A DNA stretch of 64,000 nt. Origin: Pseudomonadota bacterium (lineage in GTDB: Bacteria > Pseudomonadota > Gammaproteobacteria > Burkholderiales > Ferrovaceae). The stretch covers positions 62,001 to 126,000 of the forward strand of contig JAJZBQ010000003.1 of NCBI GenBank assembly GCA_021798835.1, in the 5' to 3' direction. Below the pieces are notes generated by a model. It ran no database searches. It saw only the letters and a program-made list of their open reading frames with translations, and had not been told where the DNA came from. Positions 52,206 to 62,404 of this stretch are shown here, piece after piece. Each line of letters begins with the position of its first letter. Within the stretch, counting starts at the first letter, position 1. The translations under genes and the position numbers were made by a program.

Positions 52206-52834
52206 TGACTTCTCGGGATCTGATACTGGCACGCATCCGGCAACGACGCGGCACGACTTCCTCCCCGCCCGACAATACTCCCTTGGCCGGCACCAGCGGT
52301 CAAAACCTTCACCCGATCGATGCCACAGAAAGGATAAAACTCTTCCAACGACAGGCGTTGGCCATGGGCTGTCAACTGCGCCCCTGTTCATCCAGGGATA
52401 TGGTACTTCCCACACTACAAGCGCTGTTGAATGACCTACCTGGCCATTCTCGCGTTGCTTGGCCGCAATTACGCAGGTGGCTGGAAAGCACTTCTCTGGG
52501 GTGTCGTTTCGGGTCAGCACATTCCACCGATCAGATCGGCATTACTGGATGTGCCGGAGCCATTGCCGAAACCGGTTCTCTGATCCTGACCACCGGACCC
52601 GATACACCCGACAGCGTCAGCCTGTTACCAGAAATTCATATCGCACTGGTCTGCCACGATGATATCGTGGTGGATCTGGAGGCGGCTTGGAAACATTTGG
52701 CACAGCGAGCCGATTGGCCACCCCGAGGAGTTACCCTGGTATCCGGGCCTTCGCGCACAGCCGATATCGAACAGCAAGTGGTCATCGGAGCCCACGGGCC
52801 GGCTCAGGTAATTATCCTGCTTTATCCTGGTTGA
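52202..52834 (+). CDS. lutC: L-lactate utilisation protein LutC (LldG)
   Basis: The 210-residue product is a LUD-domain protein (VGITGCAGAIAETGSLILTTG, LVSGPSRTADIEQQVVIGAHGP), the third component of the LutABC complex. The ATG at 52202 overlaps the lutB stop (ATGATGA). Its last 13 bases overlap the end of the convergent ABC transporter gene. Confidence 0.92.
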   Translation: MMTSRDLILARIRQRRGTTSSPPDNTPLAGTSGQNLHPIDATERIKLFQRQALAMGCQLRPCSSRDMVLPTLQALLNDLPGHSRVAWPQLRRWLESTSLGCRFGSAHSTDQIGITGCAGAIAETGSLILTTGPDTPDSVSLLPEIHIALVCHDDIVVDLEAAWKHLAQRADWPPRGVTLVSGPSRTADIEQQVVIGAHGPAQVIILLYPG

Positions 52835-54630
52835 TCCGCTTCGGCTTGCTGCAAGGCCCACAATTCAGCGTAACGCCCCGCTTGTTCCAATAGTTGCGCA
52901 TGCGTTCCGCGCTCCACGATACGTCCCTGTTCCATCACCAATATCTGGTCGGCATCCACGATGGTGGATAATCGATGCGCGATCACCAAGGTCGTGTGAT
53001 GACGTGCCATGGAAGCCAGTTCTTCCTGAATTTCACGTTCAAAGTGCGAATCCAGTGCCGATGTCGCCTCATCGAAGACCAGGATAGGGGGAGCCTTGAG
53101 CAGGGTACGAGCGATGGCCACCCTCTGCTTTTCGCCACCAGACAATTTCAGGCCGCGCTCCCCCACCTGGGTCTCATACTGCTCCGGCAAACCCTCGATA
53201 AAAGCATGGATATGTGCCGCACGCGCCGCTTGCAGCACCTCCTCGCGAGCGGCTTCAGGTCGTCCGTAGGCAATATTGGCATACAACGTATCGTTAAACA
53301 GAACCGTGTCCTGTGGAACAATTCCGATAACTGAACGCAACGATGACTGGGTCACCTGCCGAATATCCTGCTCATCGATAAGGATACGACCTTCTCCAGT
53401 TTCAAAAAAGCGGAACAACAGACGTGCCAAGGTGGATTTTCCTGCCCCGCTGGAACCCACAACCGCGACCTTATGTCCTGCAGGAATCTCGAAGTCCACG
53501 TGATGCAGAATCGGTCTACGCGGATCATAAGCAAAACTCACCCCTTCAAAACGGATCGCCCCACCGTCAACTCGCAGAGGCAAAGAACCGGGAATGTCGC
53601 GAATCTCCGTTTCTACTGTCAACAAGCGAAACAGGCGATCCATATCGGTCAAGGACTGTTTGATCTCACGGTACACCACACCTAGAAAATTAAGTGGCAT
53701 ATACAATTGCAACAACAGAGCATTGATCATCACCAGATCACCCACGGTCAAGCGCCCTTCTGTCACTCCATCGGCAGCGCGCCACATCAGTAATACCGAT
53801 CCCACCCCGATGATCAAACTCTGCATGACATTCAGGAAAGCCAGTGAAGTCTGACTTTTGACGGCCGCCTGCTCCCAATGCGCCAGATTCTCGTCATATC
53901 GAGCCGCTTCCCATGCCTCATTACCAAAGTATTTGACCGTCTCATAATTGAGCAAACTATCTACCGCACGGGCATTGGCCCGCGAGTCCAGTTCATTCAT
54001 GCGACGCCGAAAATGGGTACGCCATTCGGTAATCACCACCGTCAGGACGATATATATTCCGAGCGTCACCAGCGTAATCACGGCAAACCATCCGTCATAT
54101 TTCCAGGCCAGAATGAGCGCCACCATCAGCATTTCTACCAGTGTCGGTAAAATACTGAACAAGGTGAAACGCAACAAACTCTCAATCCCGCGAGTTCCCC
54201 TTTCGATATCCCGCGACAGCCCTCCTGTCTGCCGCTCCAGATGAAAGCGCAAATTCAGTGCATGCAGGTGCTGGAATACCGACAGCGCAACCTGGCGAAT
54301 GGCACGCTGAGTCACTTTGGCAAATACCCCGTCACGCAATTCGTTGAACAAGGTGGTGGAGAAGCGCAATGCCCCATAAGCCAGCACCAACCCCAATGGA
54401 ACCAGCAAGGCCCCCCGACCTGGAGACAACCGATCAATGATCTGCTTGAGCAGTAAAGGAACTCCGACATTGGCAGCCTTGGCCAGGATCAGACATCCCA
54501 TGGCAACCACCACACGCCCCTTGAATGCCAAAAGGTAGGGCATCAGTGAACGAACCGCTGCCCAGTCGCGCGCACCCAATCCCTTGCGCGGATTCACCGT
54601 TTCCGACAAATCAACCGATCTGGGTCGCAT
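52822..54630 (-). CDS. Atm1/HMT1-type ABC exporter (fused permease and ATPase)
   Basis: The 602-residue half-transporter has six membrane helices (about 35-320), then an ATPase with P-loop GSSGAGKSTLA, signature LSGGEKQR and Walker B ILVFDEATSALDS. The ENELRD..., TGGLSRDIERGTRGIESLL and NYETVKYFGNE segments are typical of the Atm1/ABCB7 group, which exports glutathione-linked sulfur or metal conjugates. The ATG at 54630 has AGGAGG six bases upstream; a GTG eight codons before is rejected. It overlaps truB by 20 bases and lutC by 13. Substrate is inferred from the family only. Confidence 0.9.
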   Translation of the reverse strand: MRPRSVDLSETVNPRKGLGARDWAAVRSLMPYLLAFKGRVVVAMGCLILAKAANVGVPLLLKQIIDRLSPGRGALLVPLGLVLAYGALRFSTTLFNELRDGVFAKVTQRAIRQVALSVFQHLHALNLRFHLERQTGGLSRDIERGTRGIESLLRFTLFSILPTLVEMLMVALILAWKYDGWFAVITLVTLGIYIVLTVVITEWRTHFRRRMNELDSRANARAVDSLLNYETVKYFGNEAWEAARYDENLAHWEQAAVKSQTSLAFLNVMQSLIIGVGSVLLMWRAADGVTEGRLTVGDLVMINALLLQLYMPLNFLGVVYREIKQSLTDMDRLFRLLTVETEIRDIPGSLPLRVDGGAIRFEGVSFAYDPRRPILHHVDFEIPAGHKVAVVGSSGAGKSTLARLLFRFFETGEGRILIDEQDIRQVTQSSLRSVIGIVPQDTVLFNDTLYANIAYGRPEAAREEVLQAARAAHIHAFIEGLPEQYETQVGERGLKLSGGEKQRVAIARTLLKAPPILVFDEATSALDSHFEREIQEELASMARHHTTLVIAHRLSTIVDADQILVMEQGRIVERGTHAQLLEQAGRYAELWALQQAEADQPG

Positions 54631-55564
54631 CCAGTGCCTCCTGAGTTCTTTCACCCATCATCCGCTTTGGAATCACATTTCCCCCGGGTTCATCAATCTG
54701 AACCAGGCCATAAAATCGCTTTTGGGTATCATAAGCCCGGTAGAGTCCGGGAGCCCAAGCCGGATTCCCTTCGACGACTCGTCCCTGACTTAATGCATGA
54801 GCCAGAGATACCTCCAATACCTGATCGGGAATACCCTTGAGCAACGAATCCACAGGCAGCAGATGCCGGTCACGCTCAGACTGACTCTCCTGCTCCAGAG
54901 TTTCAAGCGTGACGGCTTGAGACAACTGAAAAGGTCCGGTACCCACGCGTTGCAACTCACTCAGGTATGCCCCACAACCCAACGCATCCCCAATTTCTTC
55001 AGCCAGTACGCGAATGTACGTTCCCTTGCTCACGGTAGTCACAAGGGTGAGTTGATTTGCATGCCAATCCAGTAGTTCGAGTTCATGAACCTGGATGGTA
55101 CGCGGCTCGCGTACCACCGACTCGCCTTGGCGTGCCAATTGATACAAGACCTTTCCCTTCACCTTGAGTGCCGAATACATGGGCGGGATCTGTTGCCGTA
55201 TTCCCAAGAAACTTTGCAAAACATGCTGCACCTGTTTCTCATCGCCAGCGAAGGGGTTTCCAACAGTCAATATCCCCTCGCCATCCCCCGTATCGCTGGT
55301 CATACCCAAACATAACGTCGCACGATAGGACTTTGGAGCATCCAGAATCCATCCTGAATACTTTGTCGCTTCACCAAGACACAACGGCAAAAGACCGGTC
55401 GCCAATGGATCCAACGTTCCCGTATGCCCGGCTTTGGACGCGTGGTAGAGATGCCGTACCCGCTGGAGAGCCTGATTACTGGACATCCCCAACGGTTTGT
55501 CGAGTAATACTACGCCGTCAAGCGCACGCCGAATGGCACGCTCAGGGCTGATGCTGCGCTTCAT
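54611..55564 (-). CDS. truB: tRNA pseudouridine-55 synthase
   Basis: Converts U55 of tRNA to pseudouridine. The 317-residue product has the family start GVVLLDKPLGMSSNQAL and the catalytic aspartate in GHTGTLDPLATGLLP, then the KVKGKVLYQLARQG and GTYIRVLAEEIG segments. Start at ATG 55564 overlaps rbfA by 23 bases; an ATG at 55582 is also possible. Confidence 0.94.
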   Translation of the reverse strand: MKRSISPERAIRRALDGVVLLDKPLGMSSNQALQRVRHLYHASKAGHTGTLDPLATGLLPLCLGEATKYSGWILDAPKSYRATLCLGMTSDTGDGEGILTVGNPFAGDEKQVQHVLQSFLGIRQQIPPMYSALKVKGKVLYQLARQGESVVREPRTIQVHELELLDWHANQLTLVTTVSKGTYIRVLAEEIGDALGCGAYLSELQRVGTGPFQLSQAVTLETLEQESQSERDRHLLPVDSLLKGIPDQVLEVSLAHALSQGRVVEGNPAWAPGLYRAYDTQKRFYGLVQIDEPGGNVIPKRMMGERTQEALDATQIG

Positions 55565-55910
55565 CCGCCGCCACAGCGGCATCAATCAGATGGGTCAAAG
55601 CCACCGCTCGATCCAGCGTCTGATCCACCACAAAATGCAGTTGCGGCAACGTGTGGAGCGTCAGGCGACGTCCCAACTGATGCCGTAAAAATCCCGCCGC
55701 ATCGGTCAAAGCGCGAATCGATTGGTCCAGTATTTCCTGGGATTGCCAGGAACTGACATAGATCTTGGCGTGGCTATAGTCTGCAGCCACCTCTACCGAT
55801 GTCAGTGTCACCTTTCCCAATCGGGGATCCTTGACCGACCGCCGAACCAGTTCCGACAATTCCTTCTGGATCTGGTCTGCGATGCGTACCCGGCGCGGAA
55901 AACTTTTCAT
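55542..55910 (-). CDS. rbfA: Ribosome-binding factor A
   Basis: Late 30S assembly factor that helps 16S rRNA processing and cold growth. The 122-residue product has the KH-like fold with RVRIADQIQKELSELVRR, VKDPRLGKVTLTSVEV and DYSHAKIYVS. It starts three bases after infB and overlaps truB, the standard nusA-infB-rbfA-truB arrangement. Confidence 0.95.
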   Translation of the reverse strand: MKSFPRRVRIADQIQKELSELVRRSVKDPRLGKVTLTSVEVAADYSHAKIYVSSWQSQEILDQSIRALTDAAGFLRHQLGRRLTLHTLPQLHFVVDQTLDRAVALTHLIDAAVAADEAQHQP

Positions 55911-55913
55911 GAG

Positions 55914-58745
55914 TTACAAACTCCGCTCCACTTCCACAACTTCAAACACCTCCAGTTTATCTCCCACTTGGATATCATGGTAGTTTTTCAAGGAAAGACC
56001 ACATTCAAAACCCGCTCGCACTTCGCGTACATCATCCTTGAAACGTTTCAGGGAATCCAACTCCCCTGTATGCACGACCACCTCATCACGCAACAAACGA
56101 ACCTGTGCTGCGCGACGAACTATACCTTCCAGTACGTAACAACCCGCCACCGCACCAACTTTGGTAATACGATAAACTTCGCGCACATCCACCAAACCCA
56201 ATTGATTTTCCTTGCGGTCCGGGGCCAACATACCCGACAAGGCGGCTTTTACTTCATCCACAACATGGTAGATGATGTCGTAGTAGCGAACATCCACCCC
56301 TGAACCAGAAATCAATTTGCGTGCCGTGGCATCTGCGCGTGTATTAAAACCAATGATCACGGCCTTGGAAGCCAAAGCCAGATTCACATCGGACTCACTG
56401 ATCCCGCCCACTGCTGCATGTACCACATTGACCCGGACCTCATCATTGGACAACTTGAGCAAGGATTGCGTCAATGCTTCATAGGAGCCCTGAACATCAG
56501 ACTTGATGATAAGGGACAGAGTTTTGACTTCTCCCTCCCCCATCTGTTCAAACATGTTTTCCAGTTTGGCAGCCTGTTGCTTAGCCAGCTTGACATCGCG
56601 GAATTTTCCTTGGCGAAACAACGCAATTTCGCGAGCCTTTCGTTCGTCATTGAGGACCATCACATCCTCCCCTGCCACAGGAACCTCGGTCAACCCCTGA
56701 ATCTCAACCGGAATGGAGGGTCCCGCCACCTCGATAGGTCGTCCAGCCTCATCGAGCATCGCCCGCACACGACCATAGGAAGCCCCTGCCAACACCATAT
56801 CTCCACGCCTCAACTGGCCCGATTGCACCAATACCGTTGCCACGGGCCCTCGTCCCTTATCCAGACGGGCTTCGATGACGATCCCCTTGGCTGGCGTATT
56901 GACAGGAGCCTTGAGTTCCAATACTTCCGCCTGTAACAGCACCGACTCCAGAAGATCATCAATCCCCATCCCCGTCTTGGCAGATACAGCGACAAACTGC
57001 GCATCTCCACCATATTCTTCGGGCAACACGCCTTGAGTCACCAGTTCATTTTTGATGCGATCAAAATTGGCATCGGGTTTGTCCATCTTGTTGACCGCTA
57101 CGACCACGGGAACTTTAGCAGCCTGAGTATGGTGAATTGCCTCAATGGTCTGTGGCATCACCCCATCGTCCGCCGCCACCACCAAAATCACGATATCTGT
57201 CACTTTAGCACCCCGAGCTCGCATGGCGGTGAATGCCTCGTGACCGGGGGTATCCAGAAAAGTCACCATCCCGCGCGGGGTTTCCACATGGTAGGCCCCT
57301 ATATGCTGAGTAATCCCGCCTGCTTCGCCACTGGCGACCCTCGTCCGACGAATATAATCCAACAGTGAGGTCTTTCCATGATCGACGTGACCCATGACGG
57401 TCACTACCGGGGCGCGTGCCTCATGAATGGCATCTTCATGAATCTCGCCAGAATCTGCCAGCAGGGCTTCTGGATCGTCCAGTTTTGCCGGCTTGGCCAA
57501 ATGACCCAGTTCCTCCACAACAATCATGGCGGTTTCCTGATCCAGAACCTGATTGATGGTAACCATCATTCCCATTTTCATCAAAGTCTTGATCACTTCT
57601 GCCGCCTTGACTGCCATTTTCTGCGCCAAAACCGCAACCGTAATGGTTTCTGGAACCAGTACTTCATAAATCATGGGTTCTGTGGGAGCTGAAAACGCAT
57701 GGCTTTGCGCAACTTCTCCACCTTTGTGCTGGTTCTTTCCGTGTCGCCCATGAGGTTCACGCCAACCCGCTGCCCCTCCGGTTTCACCACGGGTCTTGAT
57801 ACCCCGTCGTTTCGTTCCATCGTCTGTCCAGGCCGTAGCAGGCTGCTTTTCAACTTTTTTCGTTCCCTTCTTGGTCGCTGCCGGAGTGGAAGGTACCGCC
57901 GGCCGGTGCAACGTGCCCGTCTTCTCGGCTTTCTTGGCTTCTGCCGCCTTCAGAGAGGCTGCAGCCGCTCTTTCCTCAGCCTCCTTGCGGATTCGTACTC
58001 GCTCCAGTTTATCCTGCGCGTCAGCCGCCTGCCGTGACCGCAGTTCCGCCTGGCGACGCTCCTCAGCCTCACGAATCGCACGTTGCTGTTCGTCGATAGG
58101 AGAAACCTTGAGCCGTTTGGGTGTAACCGTCTCTGGCTCCGAGGACACCGTCGGCACCACGGAATCTCCTTCCGTTTCCGGTGGGTCCTGATCTTCGGTG
58201 AGTGTGTTCAGTTGAGGTTGTTGTGGCACTTCAATGACAGGCTCCGGTTCCAACTCAGGTTCAATTTCCGGTTCAGGAATAGAGGGCACTTCATCAACTG
58301 ATTCTACTACCGGTGCTGGGGAGTCAGACAATTCAGCCATAACTACTGGAGCCATCTCTGGATCCGGATCTGCTACCGGCTCCGTTCCCTCACCAACTCC
58401 TTCATCCAAAGACAAAAGTTCAACATCCTCCACGGGAGATTCCACCATTTCCCGTTTGACCAGTACCCGTTTTTTGCGAACCTCCACCTGAATCGTCCGC
58501 GATTTTCCCGTACTGGCATCCGACTTCCGGATTTCGCTGGTCTGACGACGAGTCAATGTAATGCGATTCTTGGAGTCTGAACGGCCATGTTGACCACGCA
58601 AATGCTCCAATAACACCGATTTATCACGCTCAGTCAGTGAATCTTGAGACCGTTTATGAATCCCGGCAGCTTGCAACTGCTCCACCAATGCTTCCGGGGT
58701 CATCTTCATTTCAGCCGCTAGTCCCGCTACGGTTGTTTGTGTCAT
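55914..58745 (-). CDS. infB: Translation initiation factor IF-2
   Basis: GTPase that brings initiator tRNA to the ribosome. The 943-residue product has an N-terminal IF2N helix-turn domain ([20 protein letters not shown]), a long acidic Glu/Pro-rich then Ala/Lys-rich linker, a second IF2N, and the GTPase with [17 protein letters not shown] and NKMDKPD, followed by domains II-IV. GGAGAGA precedes the ATG at 58745, 13 bases after nusA. Confidence 0.97.
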   Translation of the reverse strand: MTQTTVAGLAAEMKMTPEALVEQLQAAGIHKRSQDSLTERDKSVLLEHLRGQHGRSDSKNRITLTRRQTSEIRKSDASTGKSRTIQVEVRKKRVLVKREMVESPVEDVELLSLDEGVGEGTEPVADPDPEMAPVVMAELSDSPAPVVESVDEVPSIPEPEIEPELEPEPVIEVPQQPQLNTLTEDQDPPETEGDSVVPTVSSEPETVTPKRLKVSPIDEQQRAIREAEERRQAELRSRQAADAQDKLERVRIRKEAEERAAAASLKAAEAKKAEKTGTLHRPAVPSTPAATKKGTKKVEKQPATAWTDDGTKRRGIKTRGETGGAAGWREPHGRHGKNQHKGGEVAQSHAFSAPTEPMIYEVLVPETITVAVLAQKMAVKAAEVIKTLMKMGMMVTINQVLDQETAMIVVEELGHLAKPAKLDDPEALLADSGEIHEDAIHEARAPVVTVMGHVDHGKTSLLDYIRRTRVASGEAGGITQHIGAYHVETPRGMVTFLDTPGHEAFTAMRARGAKVTDIVILVVAADDGVMPQTIEAIHHTQAAKVPVVVAVNKMDKPDANFDRIKNELVTQGVLPEEYGGDAQFVAVSAKTGMGIDDLLESVLLQAEVLELKAPVNTPAKGIVIEARLDKGRGPVATVLVQSGQLRRGDMVLAGASYGRVRAMLDEAGRPIEVAGPSIPVEIQGLTEVPVAGEDVMVLNDERKAREIALFRQGKFRDVKLAKQQAAKLENMFEQMGEGEVKTLSLIIKSDVQGSYEALTQSLLKLSNDEVRVNVVHAAVGGISESDVNLALASKAVIIGFNTRADATARKLISGSGVDVRYYDIIYHVVDEVKAALSGMLAPDRKENQLGLVDVREVYRITKVGAVAGCYVLEGIVRRAAQVRLLRDEVVVHTGELDSLKRFKDDVREVRAGFECGLSLKNYHDIQVGDKLEVFEVVEVERSL

Positions 58746-58758
58746 GCTCGTCTCTCCA

Positions 58759-60234
58759 TTACCCAAACATTGGGGCACGGGCTGCCATGATCAAAGCACT
58801 GGCCCGTTCATGCCCCAACCCCGTCAATTCTTCCAGTTCATCTACGGACAAATCAGCCAGGTCCTGAATCGTATGAATCCCCTTTGAAGCCAGCAGGACC
58901 GCCGTATCAGCGTCCATCCCGTTCATGCTGCTCAGGTCTTCCACCGCATGCTCAACCTTCTCTTCTGTTGCAATCGCTTCATTCAGCAATGCATTGCGGG
59001 CACGGCTACGCAATTCGTTGATGGTTTCCTCATCCAACGCCTCGATGGCCATCATCTCATTCTTGGGAACATAGGCCACTTCTTCCAATGTGGAAAATCC
59101 TTCCTGAATCAGGATATCCGCCACTTCTTCATCCACATCCAGACGACTGACGAACAATGTGCGAGCACGTGCAGACTCCGCTTCATCCTTCTCGTGAGCC
59201 TGATTTTCGGTCATGATATTGAGGTTCCAGCCCGTCAGTTCAGAAGCCAGACGCACATTCTGTCCCCCGCGACCGATGGCCTGCGCCAGTTGCTCTTCAT
59301 CAACCACCACATCCATGCTATGCGCATCTTCATCTACCCGAATAGAATTGACTTCTGCAGGGGCCAAGGCATTGATCACGAACTGCGCAGGATCTTCCGA
59401 CCATAAAATGATATCCACGCGCTCACCGGCCAATTCGGAAATCACAGCCTGGACACGTGACCCACGCATACCCACACAGGTACCAATGGGATCGAGACGG
59501 CGGTCACGCGTATGAACAGCAATTTTGGCACGAACACCAGGATCACGGGCCGCCGCCTTTATTTCCAGCAAGCCTTCTTCAATTTCAGGAACTTCCAACT
59601 CGAACAGTTTAGATAAAAACTCCGGGACAACCCGCGACAAAATAACCTGCGGTCCGCGTCCGCCACGATCTACGCGCAACAAGTAGGCACGCACCCGATC
59701 ACCGACCCGGAAACTCTCCCGTTGAATCAACTGATCGCGAGGCAACAATGCTTCCACGCGTCCTGATTCAACCAGATAGTTACCGCGGTCATGTCGTTTC
59801 ACGACACCACTGATCAAACTATCCTGACGTTCAAGAAAGTCCGCCAGAATCTGCTCTCGTTCAGCATCACGAATCTTCTGAAAGATCACCTGTTTGGCCG
59901 CCTGAGCCCCAATTCGACCAAAGTCCACGGCTTCAAGAGGCTCCTCGATAATATCCCCCGCTTGCAACTCCGGTCTGGTTTGATGGACCTGAGATAAAGG
60001 CAGTTCCTGAAATTCAGACAACCACTGGCTGTCTTCCACCACACGCCAGCGCCGAAATGATTGAAAATCTCCTGTCTGCCGATCGATGGCAACCCGCACA
60101 TCGATATCATCTTCACCGTGCTTTTTGCGAGTAGCCGAAGCCAACGCCTGTTCCAACGCCACAAAAACAATATCGGGCGACACGTTTTTTTCGCGGGCCA
60201 ACGCATCCACCAACAGCAATACTTCCTTGCTCAT
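58759..60234 (-). CDS. nusA: Transcription termination/antitermination factor NusA
   Basis: RNA polymerase-binding protein that promotes pausing, termination and antitermination. The 491-residue product has the N-terminal polymerase-binding domain, S1 ([14 protein letters not shown]), KH1-KH2 ([21 protein letters not shown], and [16 protein letters not shown]), and two C-terminal acidic repeats with helix-hairpin-helix ([30 protein letters not shown]). It follows rimP and may regulate its own operon through the leader hairpin at 60710-60737. Confidence 0.97.
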   Translation of the reverse strand: MSKEVLLLVDALAREKNVSPDIVFVALEQALASATRKKHGEDDIDVRVAIDRQTGDFQSFRRWRVVEDSQWLSEFQELPLSQVHQTRPELQAGDIIEEPLEAVDFGRIGAQAAKQVIFQKIRDAEREQILADFLERQDSLISGVVKRHDRGNYLVESGRVEALLPRDQLIQRESFRVGDRVRAYLLRVDRGGRGPQVILSRVVPEFLSKLFELEVPEIEEGLLEIKAAARDPGVRAKIAVHTRDRRLDPIGTCVGMRGSRVQAVISELAGERVDIILWSEDPAQFVINALAPAEVNSIRVDEDAHSMDVVVDEEQLAQAIGRGGQNVRLASELTGWNLNIMTENQAHEKDEAESARARTLFVSRLDVDEEVADILIQEGFSTLEEVAYVPKNEMMAIEALDEETINELRSRARNALLNEAIATEEKVEHAVEDLSSMNGMDADTAVLLASKGIHTIQDLADLSVDELEELTGLGHERASALIMAARAPMFG

Positions 60235-60247
60235 ACTCCTGTTCTCC

Positions 60248-60673
60248 TTACAATTCCGGCACCAGTTGAGCGCGCTCCACCTCGCTGCGTTCCACGACCA
60301 ATTCTCCCGCGGCTGTCATCAGCGTCAATGTCTGCGCATCCACAGCACTCAAACAACCACTAAAGTTTCTCTGGCCAGCACGGGGAGTACGCGTTTTGAG
60401 TTTGATCGTACGACCCATAAAACGCTCGAAATCAGCCGTGGTACGCAGAGGTCTGTCCAGTCCCGGCGAAGAAACTTCCAGGCGTTCATAGGGAATATCT
60501 TCGATATTGAACAAGCGTGTCAGTTGATGGCTGACCGCCGCACAATCCTCGACTCCCACCCCTTCCGGTTTATCGATATAAACCCGCAACAAGCCACGCC
60601 CAGCACGTTCGAGATCCACAAACTCGTAGCCGAGACCAGTCACCGTTTTTTCCACCAAACCCATGACATCCAT
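60248..60673 (-). CDS. rimP: Ribosome maturation factor RimP
   Basis: 30S assembly factor. The 141-residue product shows [17 protein letters not shown], the [20 protein letters not shown] segment and [10 protein letters not shown], all typical of RimP. The ATG at 60673 is chosen; the open frame upstream crosses a terminator hairpin and lacks homology. It heads the rimP-nusA-infB operon. Confidence 0.93.
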   Translation of the reverse strand: MDVMGLVEKTVTGLGYEFVDLERAGRGLLRVYIDKPEGVGVEDCAAVSHQLTRLFNIEDIPYERLEVSSPGLDRPLRTTADFERFMGRTIKLKTRTPRAGQRNFSGCLSAVDAQTLTLMTAAGELVVERSEVERAQLVPEL

Positions 60674-60709
60674 CGCATCCACCCACTGTCCGCCCACAAC
60701 CCATGATGC

Positions 60710-60737
60710 GAAAAACAAAAGTGGGCCAAAGGCCCAC
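60710..60737 (-). terminator. Terminator hairpin in the rimP-nusA-infB leader
   Basis: Perfect seven-base arms GTGGGCC (60721-60727) and GGCCCAC (60731-60737) with a three-base loop, followed on the minus strand by TTTTGTTTTT. It ends the aminopeptidase transcript, but also lies between the promoter at 60778-60807 and rimP, so it can attenuate the nus operon. Confidence 0.75.
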
Positions 60738-60777
60738 AATCCGTCACTCGCTCAAATGAAACTGCATATCTTTTTTG

Positions 60778-60807
60778 ATTATACCGGACTCCCCCCCCAT
60801 TTGTCCA
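60778..60807 (-). promoter_or_regulatory. Promoter upstream of rimP-nusA-infB
   Basis: On the minus strand TGGACA (60802-60807) and TATAAT (60778-60783) are spaced 18 bases. The boxes lie in the last codons of the aminopeptidase gene; its TAA stop is part of the -10. Start would be near 60771, about 100 bases before rimP. Confidence 0.6.
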
Positions 60808-62302
60808 GAAATTCCAAGGCCCAACGCACCCCAAATCCGGTGACATCGCTGGCGACTGCGCCCAGCCCTCCTTTATGCAATGAAGCAGACAAATCCACAT
60901 GTACCCAGGGAATCCCCTCAGTAAAACGGGAAAGCAATCGGGCAGCCAAAATATGGTCGGCTTCTCCCTCCAGGGTACATTGCTTGAGATCGGCCACCTG
61001 GCTTTCCAGCGCTTCATCATAATCCTCGTCTTGGGGAAAAACCCATATCCGCTCACCACTTGTTTCCCCTGCTCGCTCGACGGCTTCCTTCATTGCCATG
61101 GGATGTACAAAAGCCCCACTGTAGCGTGTTCCAAGGGCCGTCTGCATGCTCCCCGTCAAGGTAGCAAAGTCCACGATCAAATCGGGCTTTTCCCTGGCGG
61201 CAAGCGTCAGGGCATCCGCCAGTACCATTCTCCCTTCTGCATCGGTATGGACAACTTCCAGCGTTGTCCCAGACAAGGTCGTCAACACCTCATTCTGACG
61301 ATACGCCGCCGGACCAATTTCATTCTGAGCCACTGCCAGCCAGACATCGATATCCAATGCCAAACCAAGACGGCTGATCGCCTGCAATACACCCAACGCC
61401 ACAGACGAACCATTCATATCGCCATGCATATCCCACATATACTTGGCCGGCTTAAGATTAAGCCCCCCAGTATCAAAGCAGATCCCCTTGCCTACCAGCG
61501 CCACCCGACGAGTGGCGCGCGTCGCACGATAACGCAGGCAGACTATGGCCGCATCCCGCTCCGAACTGGCGCGCACCACAGCCAAAAATGCCCCAGCCCC
61601 CATGCGTTCCAATTCGCTCATATCCCAAGTCTGACATTGCCAACCCTCCTGCTGTGCCCACTCTTCCAGCAGACTGCGATAAGTTCGGGGGGTCAGACGA
61701 TTGGGGGGAAGAACCGTCAGAGTACGCACCAGGGTATTGGCAGCCGCCCACTCGCCCGTCTGCTGCCATTGCCTTGCCGTGGGTTGCTCCCCTTGCCAGT
61801 AAAGTTGACTCACCCCTGACCACGCCTGCTTCTGACGGAAAGGAAAAACCGTCGTATTAACCAGAACACCAAACAACAAATCTTCCACATCGGCCAATTT
61901 TTCGGGGCCCGCATACCAGACAGACAAAACCGATGGTTTTTCTTCCAGCAGGGGAGCCAATGCCTGGCGTACCCGTGTACCACGATCAAATGCCGAACAT
62001 GCCCCATTCAGCCAAAGCCAGGAGACCAATACCCCTTGCGCAGTCATGGCAACACACGGCTTGAAACCCTTGTCAGTCTCCATGCCCTTGCGCTCCATCT
62101 TCCGGCGAGACAACGCCCAATAGGCCCCCTTGGCTGGAAATTCGCAGTCCGGTCCTGGTTCTGCAGACAGAACCACCAGCACATGAAATATCTTCCGCTC
62201 TGTCCAGGCGGCTTCCGTAGCATCAAGAATATGCCAGGTACGCGCCTCCGCAGCGTGTCGGAGGGATAAGAGTTCATCACGGGAAAGTGCAGCAAGCGTC
62301 AT
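60779..62302 (-). CDS. M17-family leucyl aminopeptidase
   Basis: Two-metal cytosolic exopeptidase. The 507-residue product has the catalytic domain in its C-terminal half with metal and catalytic residues in VGKGICFDTGGLNLKPA, DMHGDMNGSS and the signature HTDAEGRMVLADAL (NTDAEGR in the family). The N-terminal half is divergent from PepA. It resembles the second leucyl-aminopeptidase-like group of proteobacteria rather than PepA proper. The C terminus is encoded across a G8 run (TGG GGG GGG). Transcribed away from thyA. Confidence 0.88.
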   Translation of the reverse strand: MTLAALSRDELLSLRHAAEARTWHILDATEAAWTERKIFHVLVVLSAEPGPDCEFPAKGAYWALSRRKMERKGMETDKGFKPCVAMTAQGVLVSWLWLNGACSAFDRGTRVRQALAPLLEEKPSVLSVWYAGPEKLADVEDLLFGVLVNTTVFPFRQKQAWSGVSQLYWQGEQPTARQWQQTGEWAAANTLVRTLTVLPPNRLTPRTYRSLLEEWAQQEGWQCQTWDMSELERMGAGAFLAVVRASSERDAAIVCLRYRATRATRRVALVGKGICFDTGGLNLKPAKYMWDMHGDMNGSSVALGVLQAISRLGLALDIDVWLAVAQNEIGPAAYRQNEVLTTLSGTTLEVVHTDAEGRMVLADALTLAAREKPDLIVDFATLTGSMQTALGTRYSGAFVHPMAMKEAVERAGETSGERIWVFPQDEDYDEALESQVADLKQCTLEGEADHILAARLLSRFTEGIPWVHVDLSASLHKGGLGAVASDVTGFGVRWALEFLDKWGGSPV

Positions 62303-62404
62303 AGTAAAAATTCCAATGCAGCAACGCAGATGGTATCATGGGAAGGAAGTTCATCAAGCCATCATAACCAACAAATATACTAGCTAACCTGATTTGATCC
62401 CCCC

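Noticed and set aside
58100..58460. Glu/Pro-rich repeats as a possible separate repeat element
   Set aside because: They encode the acidic linker of IF-2 in frame and are ordinary for that variable region.
60674..60739. N-terminal extension of rimP
   Set aside because: It would translate through a perfect terminator hairpin and has no family resemblance.
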